A stretch of DNA of 64,000 nucleotides from Mycolicibacterium aurum (GCF_900637195.1 NZ_LR134356.1:1426001-1490000); one strand, 5' to 3'; numbered from the stretch's first letter, positions 19,880 through 29,364 are shown. Translations and numbers: made by a program. The notes: a model not told the origin generated them from the letters alone.

Positions 19880-21367
19880 ATGACTGTAGAGGCAACGTCG
19901 ACGAGATCGGCACCAACCGGCGACGGGCCGGCCAGTGAGGCGGCGTTGGACCAGAGGCCGAACGACACCCACCAGGCGATGAAACTCGGTTTGCGGCACC
20001 GCTACTATCTTCAGTTTGCCGACATCGCGACTCTGGCCGTCTCGGCGGTGCTCGGCGCGGTGGCGCTAAATCTGGTCAGCCCCGCCCGCGCCAACTACAT
20101 CGACTTTGTCAACGCCTCAGTCGATATTGTCGTCGCGATCGCAGCGATGGCCATGGCACTGCATCTTCATGGGCTCTACCGGCGGCCCGCCGCGCGCCTG
20201 AGGCCCAGCGAGTGGTGGCGCCCCGGAGTGATCGCGCGGTGCGTGCCCACCGGCGCTCTGCTGGCCCTCTTCATCGACGCGTTCGTCCTCCGCGATGGGC
20301 GTGGAATGACGTTGACAGCCGCTGTCGCAATGACGCTGCCTGCAATCCTGCTCGTTCCCCTCGGTCGCCGCCTGATAGCCCGGACGATGGACCCTACGGT
20401 CAGCCGCATCCTGGTTATCGGGACAGGCCCGATCTCGGATCGGCTGACGTCGAGGCTGCAACGATGCCCTGACACATTCGTAGTCGGACACGTCGACGAC
20501 GACGTCGCACCGGGCACCAGCTCTCCTGTGCTCGGCAATCTCAGCGACCTGCCCGCCGTCTGCGCCGCCTACAAGATCGACCGCGTCATCGTCGGGTTCC
20601 CCAACACGAGCGACGCCATCGTGTTGGAGGCGCTACGTCAGCTGCAGGGGCGGGTGCCCATATCGGAGATCCCGCGCTACTTCGAGCTGCATAACTGGCG
20701 AAGTGAAGCCGAGGAGTTGCACGGCCTCACGCTGATGCACCTGCCAACTGCCTCGTTGGGGCCCAGTGCGCGAATCATGAAGCGCGTAATGGACGTAACA
20801 CTGGCCACCTGCGCGTTGGTGGCGGCATCTCCGGTCCTGCTCGCGATCGCGCTGGCGATCAAGCTGGACACCCGTGGTCCGGTCTTCTTCCGCCAAGAAC
20901 GGGGCGGGCAGGGCGGCGTGCCATTCCGGATCTTCAAGTTCCGTTCGATGACGGCCGACGCGTGGCAGAAGCGCAACACCGTCGCACAACTCAACGAGTC
21001 AGACGGTCCACTGTTCAAGATGGAGAACGATCCACGGGTCACCCGTGTCGGGGCATTCATCCGGAAGACCAGTCTCGACGAGTTGCCGCAGCTGATCAAT
21101 GTGGTGCGAGGCGAGATGTCGTTGGTCGGTCCGCGGCCCCTTCCGACGGAAGAGGCAGATCGTATCGATGGCGCCGCCGGGCTTGCACGCCTAGATGCCA
21201 AGCCTGGTATCACTGGTCTCTGGCAGGTGTGCGGACGTAGTGACCTCTCCTACGCTGATCTGCAACATCTCGACTCGGTCTATGTCCGGTCTTGGTCCCT
21301 TATGTGGGACGTGCGGATTATGGCCAAGACGCCACGAGTCGTGTTCGCGCGAAGTGGCGCCTACTGA
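19880..21367 (+). CDS. Polyprenyl-phosphate glycosylphosphotransferase (WbaP/WcaJ-like)
   Basis: Membrane enzyme that starts polysaccharide assembly by moving a sugar-1-phosphate from UDP-sugar to the polyprenyl phosphate carrier. The 495 residues show an N-terminal block of about four membrane segments (residues about 40-170), a CoA-binding-like Rossmann region (ILVIGTGPISDRL), one more hydrophobic segment near 310, and the C-terminal catalytic domain with FRIFKFRSM, TSLDELPQLINV, GEMSLVGPRP and KPGITGLWQVCGRS. These motifs are specific for the bacterial sugar transferase family. The ribosome site AGGGGGA lies just before ATG 19880. It is 30 bp after the UDP-xylose fusion gene, so it is probably in one operon with it. 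Confidence 0.95.
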   Translation: MTVEATSTRSAPTGDGPASEAALDQRPNDTHQAMKLGLRHRYYLQFADIATLAVSAVLGAVALNLVSPARANYIDFVNASVDIVVAIAAMAMALHLHGLYRRPAARLRPSEWWRPGVIARCVPTGALLALFIDAFVLRDGRGMTLTAAVAMTLPAILLVPLGRRLIARTMDPTVSRILVIGTGPISDRLTSRLQRCPDTFVVGHVDDDVAPGTSSPVLGNLSDLPAVCAAYKIDRVIVGFPNTSDAIVLEALRQLQGRVPISEIPRYFELHNWRSEAEELHGLTLMHLPTASLGPSARIMKRVMDVTLATCALVAASPVLLAIALAIKLDTRGPVFFRQERGGQGGVPFRIFKFRSMTADAWQKRNTVAQLNESDGPLFKMENDPRVTRVGAFIRKTSLDELPQLINVVRGEMSLVGPRPLPTEEADRIDGAAGLARLDAKPGITGLWQVCGRSDLSYADLQHLDSVYVRSWSLMWDVRIMAKTPRVVFARSGAY

Positions 21368-21416
21368 TTTCGCCATTGAGGCCGCTGCGACGCCGGCGCT
21401 CGCAAGGGATCTCTGA

Positions 21417-21935
21417 TTACGTCGAATTGGCGAGTTTGATGATCGGCGGAAGTAGTTCTGCAACGCGACGACCCACGGACTCGAATACATCAAAACTCTG
21501 ACCAATCGGGTCGAGTACCTCTTCACGCTGTTTCGCGTCGAGCCTCGGCCGCAAGACCGCGAGATCGGCAATGCTTTCCGCGTTGAAATCTGAGGCAAGC
21601 CGTGACGCTTCGCCGAGTGTGAACGTCTTATTGAGTTTCTGCGGGCACATTTCCAGAACCCGATCACGATGCGCCGCCGTCATCGTGAGAATCAGGTCGG
21701 CATCCGACGCGACTTTTGGCGTCAATTGCCTTGCCGCGAAACCTGATGAGTCTCCGCCGAGCTGTTCAAGAACGATGGCGGCGTCCGCATGCATGGGATG
21801 ATCGATAACTGCTCTGGTGCCGGCGCTGGACGAGCGGAAGTCAGCTAGTCCCATTTCCGCGGCGTACGCCGCTGCGAGGCGCTCAGCCGTCGGCGACCGG
21901 CATATGTTCCCAGTACAAACGAATAAGATGTGCAG
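21417..21935 (-). CDS. Low-molecular-weight protein tyrosine phosphatase (Wzb-like)
   Basis: Probable cytosolic phosphotyrosine phosphatase controlling polysaccharide synthesis. The complete P-loop CTGNICRS is encoded upstream of the first ATG (21854): the frame reads LHILFVCTGNICRSPTAERL before Met28. No ATG, GTG or TTG precedes it before a stop; a CTG at 21935 is preceded by GAGGAG with a 5-base gap, so I propose a CTG start giving 172 residues, the normal family length (150-170). The general-acid loop is EVLDPIG. It converges on the sugar transferase gene. No BY-kinase (Wzc) is in the window. A single-base sequencing error could also explain the missing start. Confidence 0.85.
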   Translation of the reverse strand: MHILFVCTGNICRSPTAERLAAAYAAEMGLADFRSSSAGTRAVIDHPMHADAAIVLEQLGGDSSGFAARQLTPKVASDADLILTMTAAHRDRVLEMCPQKLNKTFTLGEASRLASDFNAESIADLAVLRPRLDAKQREEVLDPIGQSFDVFESVGRRVAELLPPIIKLANST

Positions 21936-22348
21936 CGTAACTCCTCAGCCGTCATGGTCAGCTCCTGTCGGAGCCGGGTGGACATTTACGGCGTTGAGTC
22001 TGCCCGATGATCGGCTTTGGGGAGCGCAGTGACTCGGTCGTGCTCTTGATTCGGCAATTCCCGCAGATCTGCGCAGGCTCGTCGGTGCGGTGATCCCGCT
22101 ATCTGGCTCGGACCTCATCCCGCACGCTTAAGGCGTTTGGTGACTCTGAGGCAGAGCTATGCCCGATGGTCTCGCTGCAACCGCACGGTCGGATGGCATC
22201 CGGGTTAGCGGGGTGAATATACGCAAATCCCACCGGTGTAAGAAGAAATGCTGGATTTCCAGGTGTTTGCCTTATTGACCCGTGGGGAACGCTTCCGTGC
22301 ACTACATTTGCTGCGGGGCGAGGCGACAGGCGGGGGGTTCAGTGCGGG
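21936..22348. other. Divergent intergenic region
   Basis: This lies between the minus-strand phosphatase and the plus-strand prenyltransferase. No gene is recognised. A promoter for each side is expected but none could be assigned. Base composition rises here toward the GC-rich genes that follow. Confidence 0.5.
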
Positions 22349-22996
22349 TTGAAGCCATCTCACGTAGGACTGATCCCTGACGGGTTGCGGCGTTGGGCCG
22401 ACGCCAACGGCGCCACCCTGGCCGACGCGTACCGCCGTGGCGCCGACAAGGTCATCGAGATCCTGCAGGTGCTACAGCGCAACGACGTGCAGACGGTATC
22501 GGTCTACAACCTCAGCCGAGCCAACCTGGGACGCACCCACGAAGAGCTTGACGCTGTCTACGCCGCCTCGACCTATTTCTTCACCACCCTGATCCCGTCC
22601 CATTTTGACCTTGACCTGTGCAGCGTCCGGCTGCACGGCGATCGGCAAGCATTGCCGCAGACCTACCTGTCCGCGGCTCAGGACATCGAAACGGCGACGC
22701 CCACCGGCGGCTTCCGGATCAACATTCTGTCGGCCTACGACGCCGGCGACGAGCTGCGCGGGGCCTGTCAACGCGCGCAGCGCGAAGGCTGCGACATCAC
22801 CGAGGCCTTCGACATCGGCGACGTGGACCTCGTCATCCGGACCACCCCCGAACCCCTGCTGAGCGGCTTCCTGCCTCTGCAGAGCCAGTACGCCCAGCTG
22901 ATCTTCCTGGACACACCGCTCAACGAGCTGACGCCGCACCACATCGAGCAGCTCATCGACGATTACCGGCGCTTCCCGCAGCGGCGCGGTCGGTAG
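22349..22996 (+). CDS. Atypical cis-prenyltransferase (UppS-like)
   Basis: Related to undecaprenyl diphosphate synthase but diverged at key residues. The 215 residues begin HVGLIPDGLRRWA where UppS has HVAIIMDGNGRWA, keeping the Mg-binding Asp (Asp11) and the Arg two residues before the Trp; the C-terminal diphosphate-binding region is DLVIRTTPEPLLSGFLPLQ instead of RTSGEQRLSNFLLWQ, so the second Arg (residue 170) is Leu, and Gln183 replaces the usual acidic metal ligand. It may use another substrate, as irregular cis-prenyltransferases do, or serve as a regulatory subunit. The start is TTG 22349, placing the signature at the normal distance from the N-terminus. It is followed 8 bp later by an FAD oxidoreductase. 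Confidence 0.78.
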   Translation: MKPSHVGLIPDGLRRWADANGATLADAYRRGADKVIEILQVLQRNDVQTVSVYNLSRANLGRTHEELDAVYAASTYFFTTLIPSHFDLDLCSVRLHGDRQALPQTYLSAAQDIETATPTGGFRINILSAYDAGDELRGACQRAQREGCDITEAFDIGDVDLVIRTTPEPLLSGFLPLQSQYAQLIFLDTPLNELTPHHIEQLIDDYRRFPQRRGR

Positions 22997-23004
22997 GCGC
23001 CACC

Positions 23005-24399
23005 ATGAACGCGACCAGGAACCCGCTGATCATCGGCGCCGGCCCCGCCGGTCTCACCGCCGCCCTCGAACTGACGAAGCGCGGAGTGACCCCGAGACTC
23101 TACGAGGCGACCTCCCACGTCGGTGGTCTCGCGCGCACCCCACGGGACGGCGACTGGCGGGTCGACCCCGGCGGCCACCGGTTCTTCACCAGAAACGAAC
23201 AGATTCTGGACCTCTGGAACTCGCTGCTGCCGCCCGAGGAATGGATCTCGGTTCCCCGGCGCTCGGCGATGCTCGTCGCGGGTAGGTATGTGCCCTACCC
23301 CCTGGCAGGGCGTGATCTGGTGAAACGGATGGGCCTGCGCAGCGGGATGCGCGGTGCCGGCAGCCTGGCGTGGTCCCGCTTCCGGCGCAGCATGCGGCTC
23401 TTCGACAGGACCGACACATTTCGCGAGTGGGGCATCGACGAGTTCGGACGCCACTGGTACGACCTGTTCTTCGACGGCTACGTCCGCAAGACGTGGCTGG
23501 CCGACCCCAACCATCTGACCAGCGACTGGGCCAACCAGCGGATCAAGCCGATCGATTGGCGCCGCGCCGACGTCCGTCTGGCCGACCGGGACGTCTTCCG
23601 TTATCCCCGGCTGGGTCCCGGCCAGCTCTGGGAAGCGGCGTCGGCCGCGCTGACCGGCGCCGGCGTCACCCCCACCCTCAACTCGACCGTCGTCGCAATC
23701 CGTCCCGACGGCCGGCACTGGACGGTCGAGCTGCAGAACGGCGACACCGTGGCCGGCGACGCCGTGTTCTCCAGCATGCCGCTGCGGTTGCTGATCAACA
23801 GCCTGGAACCCGAACCGCCCAAATACATTCGGGCCATCGCCGACACGTTGCGGCACCGCTCGGTGATCACCGTCGCCGTAGCGTTGGAGAAGCACTACGA
23901 CATCCCGTTCAACTGGGTGTACACCCCGGGCCGAGAGTTCCGCGTCGGGCGGATCCAGAACTATGGCCGGTGGTCGAGTGCGCTCGCCCCGCAGGATTGG
24001 GGCGGCACCCACCTCGGCCTCGAATACTTCACCCTGCCCAACGACGACATGTGGATCGCCAGCGAAGAAAGTCTGGGCGCCATCGTCGAGCAGGACCTGC
24101 GCACACTCGGCGTCGACGACTCCGCACTGGAACACGTCATGATCGTTCGCTCACAGTTTGCCTACCCGATCTACGATCCCGGCCGGGAAAGGAACGTCGC
24201 CCGAATCCGCGACTACCTCAAGCAGAACCACCCCACGATGCACCCGATCGGGCGCAACGGCATGCACCGGTACGACAACCAGGACCATGCCATGTTGAGC
24301 GCGATGCACAGCGTCGCCCAGTACTTCGGGGAGAACATCGACCCGTGGCGAGTCAACACCGAACTCGGCTATCACGAAGCGGGCCTGCTCAAGAACTAG
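23005..24399 (+). CDS. FAD-dependent oxidoreductase (protoporphyrinogen oxidase / UDP-galactopyranose mutase-like)
   Basis: A 464-residue flavoprotein. The N-terminus has the dinucleotide motif IIGAGPAGLTAALELTKRG and then YEATSHVGGLART, the double-glycine motif of amine oxidase, PPOX and Glf-type proteins. Further features are DPGGHRFF and, near the C-terminus, a typical FAD-closing stretch (RYDNQDHAMLSAMHS). Proteins with this set are often annotated as Glf-like and occur in polysaccharide loci. The true start is ATG 23005; the longer open frame upstream overlaps the prenyltransferase gene in another frame. The 8-bp gap to that gene suggests a common job, perhaps oxidation of a prenyl or glycolipid product. 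The substrate is unknown. Confidence 0.82.
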   Translation: MNATRNPLIIGAGPAGLTAALELTKRGVTPRLYEATSHVGGLARTPRDGDWRVDPGGHRFFTRNEQILDLWNSLLPPEEWISVPRRSAMLVAGRYVPYPLAGRDLVKRMGLRSGMRGAGSLAWSRFRRSMRLFDRTDTFREWGIDEFGRHWYDLFFDGYVRKTWLADPNHLTSDWANQRIKPIDWRRADVRLADRDVFRYPRLGPGQLWEAASAALTGAGVTPTLNSTVVAIRPDGRHWTVELQNGDTVAGDAVFSSMPLRLLINSLEPEPPKYIRAIADTLRHRSVITVAVALEKHYDIPFNWVYTPGREFRVGRIQNYGRWSSALAPQDWGGTHLGLEYFTLPNDDMWIASEESLGAIVEQDLRTLGVDDSALEHVMIVRSQFAYPIYDPGRERNVARIRDYLKQNHPTMHPIGRNGMHRYDNQDHAMLSAMHSVAQYFGENIDPWRVNTELGYHEAGLLKN

Positions 24400-24462
24400 G
24401 GCGATCCCGCGTAAGGCGTTGAACCACGAGACGACTCCGCGAAAGCCCAGTACAGTGCTGCC

Positions 24463-24981
24463 GTGGGCTACCCGGAGAATGTCCTGGCCAGGGACGAACA
24501 CGTGGTCCTGCACCGCCATCCACACTGGGGCAGGCTGACCGTCCCGGCGCTGGTGCTGATCATCGCCTCGGCAGCCGCCGCGTTCGTCGCCGCCTACGTG
24601 AACACGCTGAACTGGGAGCAGACCGCCAAGCACATCGTGTTCGCCGTCATCGCAGCCATCTGGCTGATCCTGGTCGGTTGGCTGACGGTGTGGCCGTTCC
24701 TGAACTGGTGGACCACCCACTTCGTCATCACCGACCGTCGGGTGATGTACCGGCACGGCCTGCTGACCCGCTCGGGCATCGACATTCCACTGGCGCGGAT
24801 CAACAGCGTGGAGTTCCGGCACGGCTTGGTTGACCGAATGTTCCGCACCGGCACGCTCATCATCGAATCGGCGTCGCAGGATCCGCTGGAGTTCCAGGAC
24901 ATCCCGAGGGTGGAACACGTCCACTCGCTGCTCTACCACGAGGTGTTCGACACGCTGGGCTCCGAAGAGTCGCCGAGCTGA
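24463..24981 (+). CDS. PH-domain (bPH2) membrane protein, Rv3278c family
   Basis: Small membrane protein of 172 residues with two N-terminal transmembrane segments (about 25-45 and 57-80) followed by a bacterial PH-like domain: FVITDRRVMYRHGLLTRSG, PLARINSVEFRHGLVDRM and GTLIIESASQDPLEF. This arrangement is typical of YdbS/YdbT-like proteins. The start is GTG 24463 giving MGYPENVLARDEHVVLH, matching the mycobacterial family start. In M. tuberculosis the homologue lies beside birA; here birA is 12 kb away. Function unknown, probably at the membrane face. Confidence 0.88.
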   Translation: MGYPENVLARDEHVVLHRHPHWGRLTVPALVLIIASAAAAFVAAYVNTLNWEQTAKHIVFAVIAAIWLILVGWLTVWPFLNWWTTHFVITDRRVMYRHGLLTRSGIDIPLARINSVEFRHGLVDRMFRTGTLIIESASQDPLEFQDIPRVEHVHSLLYHEVFDTLGSEESPS

Positions 24982-25042
24982 AGCGGCGCACGCCGACTCA
25001 TTGCCCTAACGTCGATCGGATGATGGGGGATGGCGGGTTCCG

Positions 25043-25609
25043 ATGACTCGCCGTCGCGTTCTCGTTCCCGTCGTGATGGCTCTGGTCGTCTTGTCTGCCC
25101 TCCTTGTCAACGGTGTGAGTGGCACCTTGTTGTTCGCGCGTGCGAAGGCGGACCCATTGGCGAAGGCCGACGCCATCGTGGTCCTCGGCGGTGAGCACGA
25201 CGGCCGCGAGGCCTACGGGCTGGGACTCGCCGAGCAAGGTTTCGCGAAGACCGTGCTGCTCTCGAATCCGTACCACTCACAAGACAAGGTGATGGCAACA
25301 GCGTGTCGGCCCCGCAGCGACATCGACGTGATCTGCCGGGCGCCAGTGCCGTCGACCACCCGCGGCGAGGCCTTGATGGCACGCGAACTCGCCGAGGCTC
25401 GCGGTTGGCACACCATCATCGTGGTCAGTTGGCGCTACCACCTGCCGCGAGCCCGGCGGATCTTCGACCAGTGCTTCGTGACGCCGGGGCGCAGTGTCAT
25501 CATGCGCGATGTCCCGCGCGAGTATCCGTTCTCAATGGTCAAGTGGCAGTACATCTTCCTGTACCAGTACGGGGGATGGGTGAAGGCCGAACTGCAAGGG
25601 CGCTGCTGA
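25043..25609 (+). CDS. YdcF/ElyC-like DUF218 protein
   Basis: Membrane-anchored DUF218 protein of 188 residues. After one N-terminal membrane segment (about 7-28) the fold signature appears: ADAIVVLGGEHDGREAYGLGLAE, then STTRGEALMARELAEARG and VVSWRYHLPRARRIF. Relatives include SanA, ElyC and YdcF, linked to envelope integrity and possibly lipid-carrier metabolism. The start is ATG 25043. It sits on the same strand between the PH-domain and GGDEF genes. Active residues of the family are not firmly established. Confidence 0.82.
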   Translation: MTRRRVLVPVVMALVVLSALLVNGVSGTLLFARAKADPLAKADAIVVLGGEHDGREAYGLGLAEQGFAKTVLLSNPYHSQDKVMATACRPRSDIDVICRAPVPSTTRGEALMARELAEARGWHTIIVVSWRYHLPRARRIFDQCFVTPGRSVIMRDVPREYPFSMVKWQYIFLYQYGGWVKAELQGRC

Positions 25610-25748
25610 GGGTGCGCCACCTGAGGCGACCAGGGGGCGACATTGACCAGGCACCCGCCCAACCTATGTCGCGACCACGGTGACGGCAGCGCACAGCCCC
25701 CAGTAGTAACTTTGGTTAACCTGCTATGCCGCAACGGGGGAGGTGCAT

Positions 25749-27377
25749 TTGCCCGAGTGGTTCATGAGGCGTCGCCGCCGCGAGGACATGCCGACGGTCG
25801 ACATCGGCGATGTCGTCGTCCCTCAGGACCAGACCGTGCTGCGCACCCTGCTGCAGATCTCCAACGCGGTGCTCACCGCCAACTACTTCGACGAGCTCCT
25901 CGAAGTGGTGGCCGAGCAGACACTCGCCGCCCTCGGCGCGTCCTCGCTGGCGATCAGCCGGTGGGAGCGTGACGCCGACATCCTGCGCACCCTCGTCAAC
26001 GTCGGTGAGACTCAGCCCGGCGATCAGAGGTGGCCTGATTCCGAGACCTACCCGGTGGCTTCCGACCCGCTGTTGACCGGGTTGCTCCAACACGGACAGC
26101 CGTACGTCCACGCCGTCGACGACCCTGACTGCGACCCCGCCGCCGCTGATTACCTGCGCGGGCTCGGCAAGGAAAGCGACATCGCCGTGCCCATCATGTT
26201 TAACAACGACATGTGGGGCGAGCTGTGGGCAACCGGCACCGACGGTCGGCGCTTCGGTTTCGACGACGTCCAGATGCTGCAGGCTATCGCTGCGTACACC
26301 TCCGTGGCGCTGGGCCGCGGGGAACTTTTCACCTCGGTGTGGCGCGACGCCCACTTGGACCCCCTGACCGAGCTGCCGAACCGGCGTGCCCTGCAAGAGC
26401 GGTTCACCGAAACGGACTGGGACTCTTGCACTCCCGTGCTGCTGCTGGGTGACCTGGACGGCTTCAAAGAGGTCAACGATCGCGACGGCCACCCGGCGGG
26501 CGACGCGCTGTTGATCGCGGTGGCTGACGCGTTCCGCCGCTGCGCGGGTGACAGCGACGACGTCATCGCAGCCCGTCTCGGGGGCGACGAATTCTGCGTG
26601 TTCCTGGAGGCCGGCGACTTGGCGGCCGCCGAAGACCTCGCGCGCTGCATCAACCGGGAGGCCGCGGTCGTCCACGAGGCCGGGGTGTCGATCACCTGGG
26701 GCGCCGCCGAAGCAGGTCCCACCATCCGCTCGGGGGCGGAGCTGGTTGCGGCCGCCGACGCCGCGCTGATCCGCGCCAAATCTCAGGGCCGCGGCCGCTT
26801 CACCTCTGATGCCCGCCTCGCGCCGGTGCCGGCGATCAGACGCCGACGAGACGACGACGGCGCCGCCGACACGCTGATCTCGCGGGTGGCCACCATCGTC
26901 AATCAGCACCGCCCGCTGCCGGTGCTCACCGCGCTGGAGATCGCCGCCACCGAGATCTGCGCACAGATCGACGGATCCGGCTGGGCGGTGTCCTACCGCG
27001 ACCTCGGCGACACCGTGCTGAACATCCACCGCGGCGCGGACCACATCCACGACCTGGATTCAGGGCTGTGCGTGGTCAAGGCCGACGTCGTCACCGGCCC
27101 GCACGAGCTCGTCGAGTTTCCGCTGACCGCGCACGCGATGGCCACCGGTTCGGCCCACATCGCCTCACTGGACCTCCCGGACTCCGACTCCGCCGAGAAC
27201 ACGGTTCTGGTGCGCCTGGGGCACCGTGCTGTCGGCCTCGCCGGCGTCAAAGGTGCGGCTCGGAGCTACCTGGTCGAAGTGTATTCGGACACCGGACATG
27301 CCGATCTGGAGACGGTGCTCGACTCGCTGCAGGTGCTCGCGCACTTCTGCGTCAGCGTGGCCGAGAGCGGAACCTAG
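25749..27377 (+). CDS. GAF-GGDEF-GAF diguanylate cyclase
   Basis: Predicted to make cyclic di-GMP from GTP in response to a ligand. Order: an N-terminal GAF domain (about 30-190), a GGDEF domain (about 195-355) with DPLTELPNRR, LGDLDGFKEVND and an intact LGGDEFCVF active site, then a C-terminal region (about 365-540) that looks like a second sensor. There is no membrane segment and no EAL domain. The product-inhibition RxxD motif normally just before GGDEF is missing (DSDDVIAAR instead). I prefer the TTG at 25749, because GGGGGAGG at 25736-25743 lies five bases before it; an in-frame GTG at 25743 is inside that site. Confidence 0.9.
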   Translation: MPEWFMRRRRREDMPTVDIGDVVVPQDQTVLRTLLQISNAVLTANYFDELLEVVAEQTLAALGASSLAISRWERDADILRTLVNVGETQPGDQRWPDSETYPVASDPLLTGLLQHGQPYVHAVDDPDCDPAAADYLRGLGKESDIAVPIMFNNDMWGELWATGTDGRRFGFDDVQMLQAIAAYTSVALGRGELFTSVWRDAHLDPLTELPNRRALQERFTETDWDSCTPVLLLGDLDGFKEVNDRDGHPAGDALLIAVADAFRRCAGDSDDVIAARLGGDEFCVFLEAGDLAAAEDLARCINREAAVVHEAGVSITWGAAEAGPTIRSGAELVAAADAALIRAKSQGRGRFTSDARLAPVPAIRRRRDDDGAADTLISRVATIVNQHRPLPVLTALEIAATEICAQIDGSGWAVSYRDLGDTVLNIHRGADHIHDLDSGLCVVKADVVTGPHELVEFPLTAHAMATGSAHIASLDLPDSDSAENTVLVRLGHRAVGLAGVKGAARSYLVEVYSDTGHADLETVLDSLQVLAHFCVSVAESGT

Positions 27378-27389
27378 CCTCCGGGGCAG

Positions 27390-28073
27390 TCAGGAGGTCT
27401 TCGACACCCGAGGCTCGTCCGGATCGACGCGACGCTGCGCGCGCCGGCGGCTCTGCCGCATCGGGGTCACGTTGTCGTCCGCAGCGTCTGCGGAGGTCTG
27501 AGGGTGCCGCAGCTCGTACTCGTCTTCCAGCGCCTCGGCGATACCGCCGCCGGTGAGCGTGGACTCCAGCGCCTTCTCCGGATTGCGAGCGAACTCGTCG
27601 GGAAAGACGAAGCGGCGGAACGCCCAGAACCGGAACGCCATCTGCAGCAGGTTGCCGATGATGTACGCCGAGATGAAGTCGGCGATGTTCTCGGTCATCA
27701 ACGTGACCATCGGGACCCGGAGCATCAGCACATAGCTCGACACCCACAGCGGGGCCATGCTCAGCAGCACGCCCACCCCGCTGACCCCGAAGAACAGCAA
27801 GGCCTCGTGATGACGCTCACGCCCACCGCGGTCGCGGAAGCTCCATTCCCGATTGAGGATGTAGGAGGCGATGACGGCCACGATGCCCGCGATGATCTTC
27901 GCAGTCACCGGCTTGGGCTCCAGGATCGTCAGCTTCAGCGTGAAGAACACCGCGAAGTCGATGACGAACGTCGTGGCACCCACGATGGCAAATTTGATCA
28001 GCTCATGGTGCCGTTCGGCATAGGGACGGATCGGCCCCGGAAGGCGGCGGATCGTCTCATCGGCAAAGGACAC
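27390..28073 (-). CDS. GtrA-family membrane protein (Rv3277 family)
   Basis: GtrA-like proteins help move polyprenyl-phosphate-linked sugars across the membrane. The 227 residues contain four hydrophobic segments: ELIKFAIVGATTFVIDFAV, IIAGIVAVIASYILN followed by REWSFRD (the conserved GtrA N-x-x-W-x-F motif), ALLFFGVSGVGVLL and an IGNLLQMAFRFWAFRRFVF stretch. The tail is long, charged and basic. Start GTG 28073. It is divergent from purK, as in M. tuberculosis, and converges on the GGDEF gene. Confidence 0.9.
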   Translation of the reverse strand: MSFADETIRRLPGPIRPYAERHHELIKFAIVGATTFVIDFAVFFTLKLTILEPKPVTAKIIAGIVAVIASYILNREWSFRDRGGRERHHEALLFFGVSGVGVLLSMAPLWVSSYVLMLRVPMVTLMTENIADFISAYIIGNLLQMAFRFWAFRRFVFPDEFARNPEKALESTLTGGGIAEALEDEYELRHPQTSADAADDNVTPMRQSRRRAQRRVDPDEPRVSKTS

Positions 28074-28167
28074 AAGGAGCCAGTTTACGGAACCAACCGC
28101 TCAGTTGCCCCATCGCTCGGTTACCGCAGGTCAACGACGTGGTGGACGGCATGACACGATATGTGGC

Positions 28168-29364
28168 GTGTCGAGAAGCCCTGCCACGCCGCCGGTCGTA
28201 GCAATGATCGGCGGCGGACAACTTGCCCGGATGACAGCTCAAGCCGCGATCGCGCTGGGCCAGACGCTACGTGTGCTGGCGCTGCGCAGCGATGAATCAG
28301 CCGCCCAGGTGACGCCCGACGTCGTCCTCGGCTCCCACACCGACCTCGACGCGCTGCGCCGCGCCGCCGCCGGTGCGACCGCGGTGACGTTCGACCACGA
28401 GCACGTCCCGACCGAGCATCTGGACGCCCTGGTGGCCGACGGTGTCAGCGTCTCGCCGCCACCCGAAGCCCTGGTGCATGCGCAGGACAAGCTCGTCATG
28501 CGCCGGCGGCTGTCGGCGCTGGGCGCCCCGGTGCCGCGGTTCGCGGCAGTGTCATCGGCTGAGGACGCGGAGGCGTTCGCCCGCGACATCGGCGGGCCCG
28601 TCGTGATCAAGACCGTTCGCGGCGGCTACGACGGCCGCGGCGTCGTCATGGCCGCCGACGCCGACGAGGCGCGCACCGTGGTCGAGCGCTACCTCGCCGA
28701 CGGGGTGGCCGTCATGATCGAGGAGCGCGTCGCGATGCGCCGCGAATTGGCTGCGCTGGTGGCCCGTTCACCATTCGGGCAGGGCGCCGCCTGGCCGGTG
28801 GTGGAAACCGTGCAGCGCGACGGCATCTGCGTCACCGTGATCGCCCCCGCCCAAGACCTGTCCGACGAACTCGGTTCCGCTGCTTCGCAATTGGCGCTGC
28901 GGATCGCCTCAGAGCTCGGCGTCGTCGGGGTGCTCGCGGTCGAGCTGTTCGAAACCGTCGACGGCACGCTGCTGGTCAACGAGCTCGCGATGCGGCCCCA
29001 CAACTCGGGCCACTGGACCATGGACGGCGCCCGCACCAGCCAGTTCGAACAGCATCTACGGGCGGTGCTGGACTACCCGCTGGGCGACACCTCGGCGTTG
29101 GCGCCGACGGTGATGGGCAATGTGCTGGGTGCACCGGAGACGCCCGCGATGTCGATGGATGAACGTGTGCACCACCTCTGTGCGCGCATGCCCGATGCCA
29201 AGGTGCACCTCTACGGCAAGGAGGAGCGCGCCGGCCGCAAGATCGGCCACGTCAACATCGTCGGCGGCGCCGAGTCGGTGGCGTCCCTGCGGGAGCGCGC
29301 CGAGCGGGCGGCACACTGGTTGTCGCACGCGCAGTGGACCGACGGATGGGACGAACACGCATGA
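28168..29364 (+). CDS. purK: 5-(carboxyamino)imidazole ribonucleotide synthase PurK
   Basis: ATP-grasp enzyme of purine synthesis that carboxylates AIR to N5-CAIR. The 398 residues start with [20 protein letters not shown] and contain FDHEHVP, the ATP-grasp stretch [15 protein letters not shown] and [13 protein letters not shown], all standard PurK motifs. I chose GTG 28168, which places the dinucleotide motif near the N-terminus as in the family; the open frame begins further upstream at 28105. Its stop overlaps purE (ATGA), so the two are translated together. Confidence 0.95.
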   Translation: MSRSPATPPVVAMIGGGQLARMTAQAAIALGQTLRVLALRSDESAAQVTPDVVLGSHTDLDALRRAAAGATAVTFDHEHVPTEHLDALVADGVSVSPPPEALVHAQDKLVMRRRLSALGAPVPRFAAVSSAEDAEAFARDIGGPVVIKTVRGGYDGRGVVMAADADEARTVVERYLADGVAVMIEERVAMRRELAALVARSPFGQGAAWPVVETVQRDGICVTVIAPAQDLSDELGSAASQLALRIASELGVVGVLAVELFETVDGTLLVNELAMRPHNSGHWTMDGARTSQFEQHLRAVLDYPLGDTSALAPTVMGNVLGAPETPAMSMDERVHHLCARMPDAKVHLYGKEERAGRKIGHVNIVGGAESVASLRERAERAAHWLSHAQWTDGWDEHA

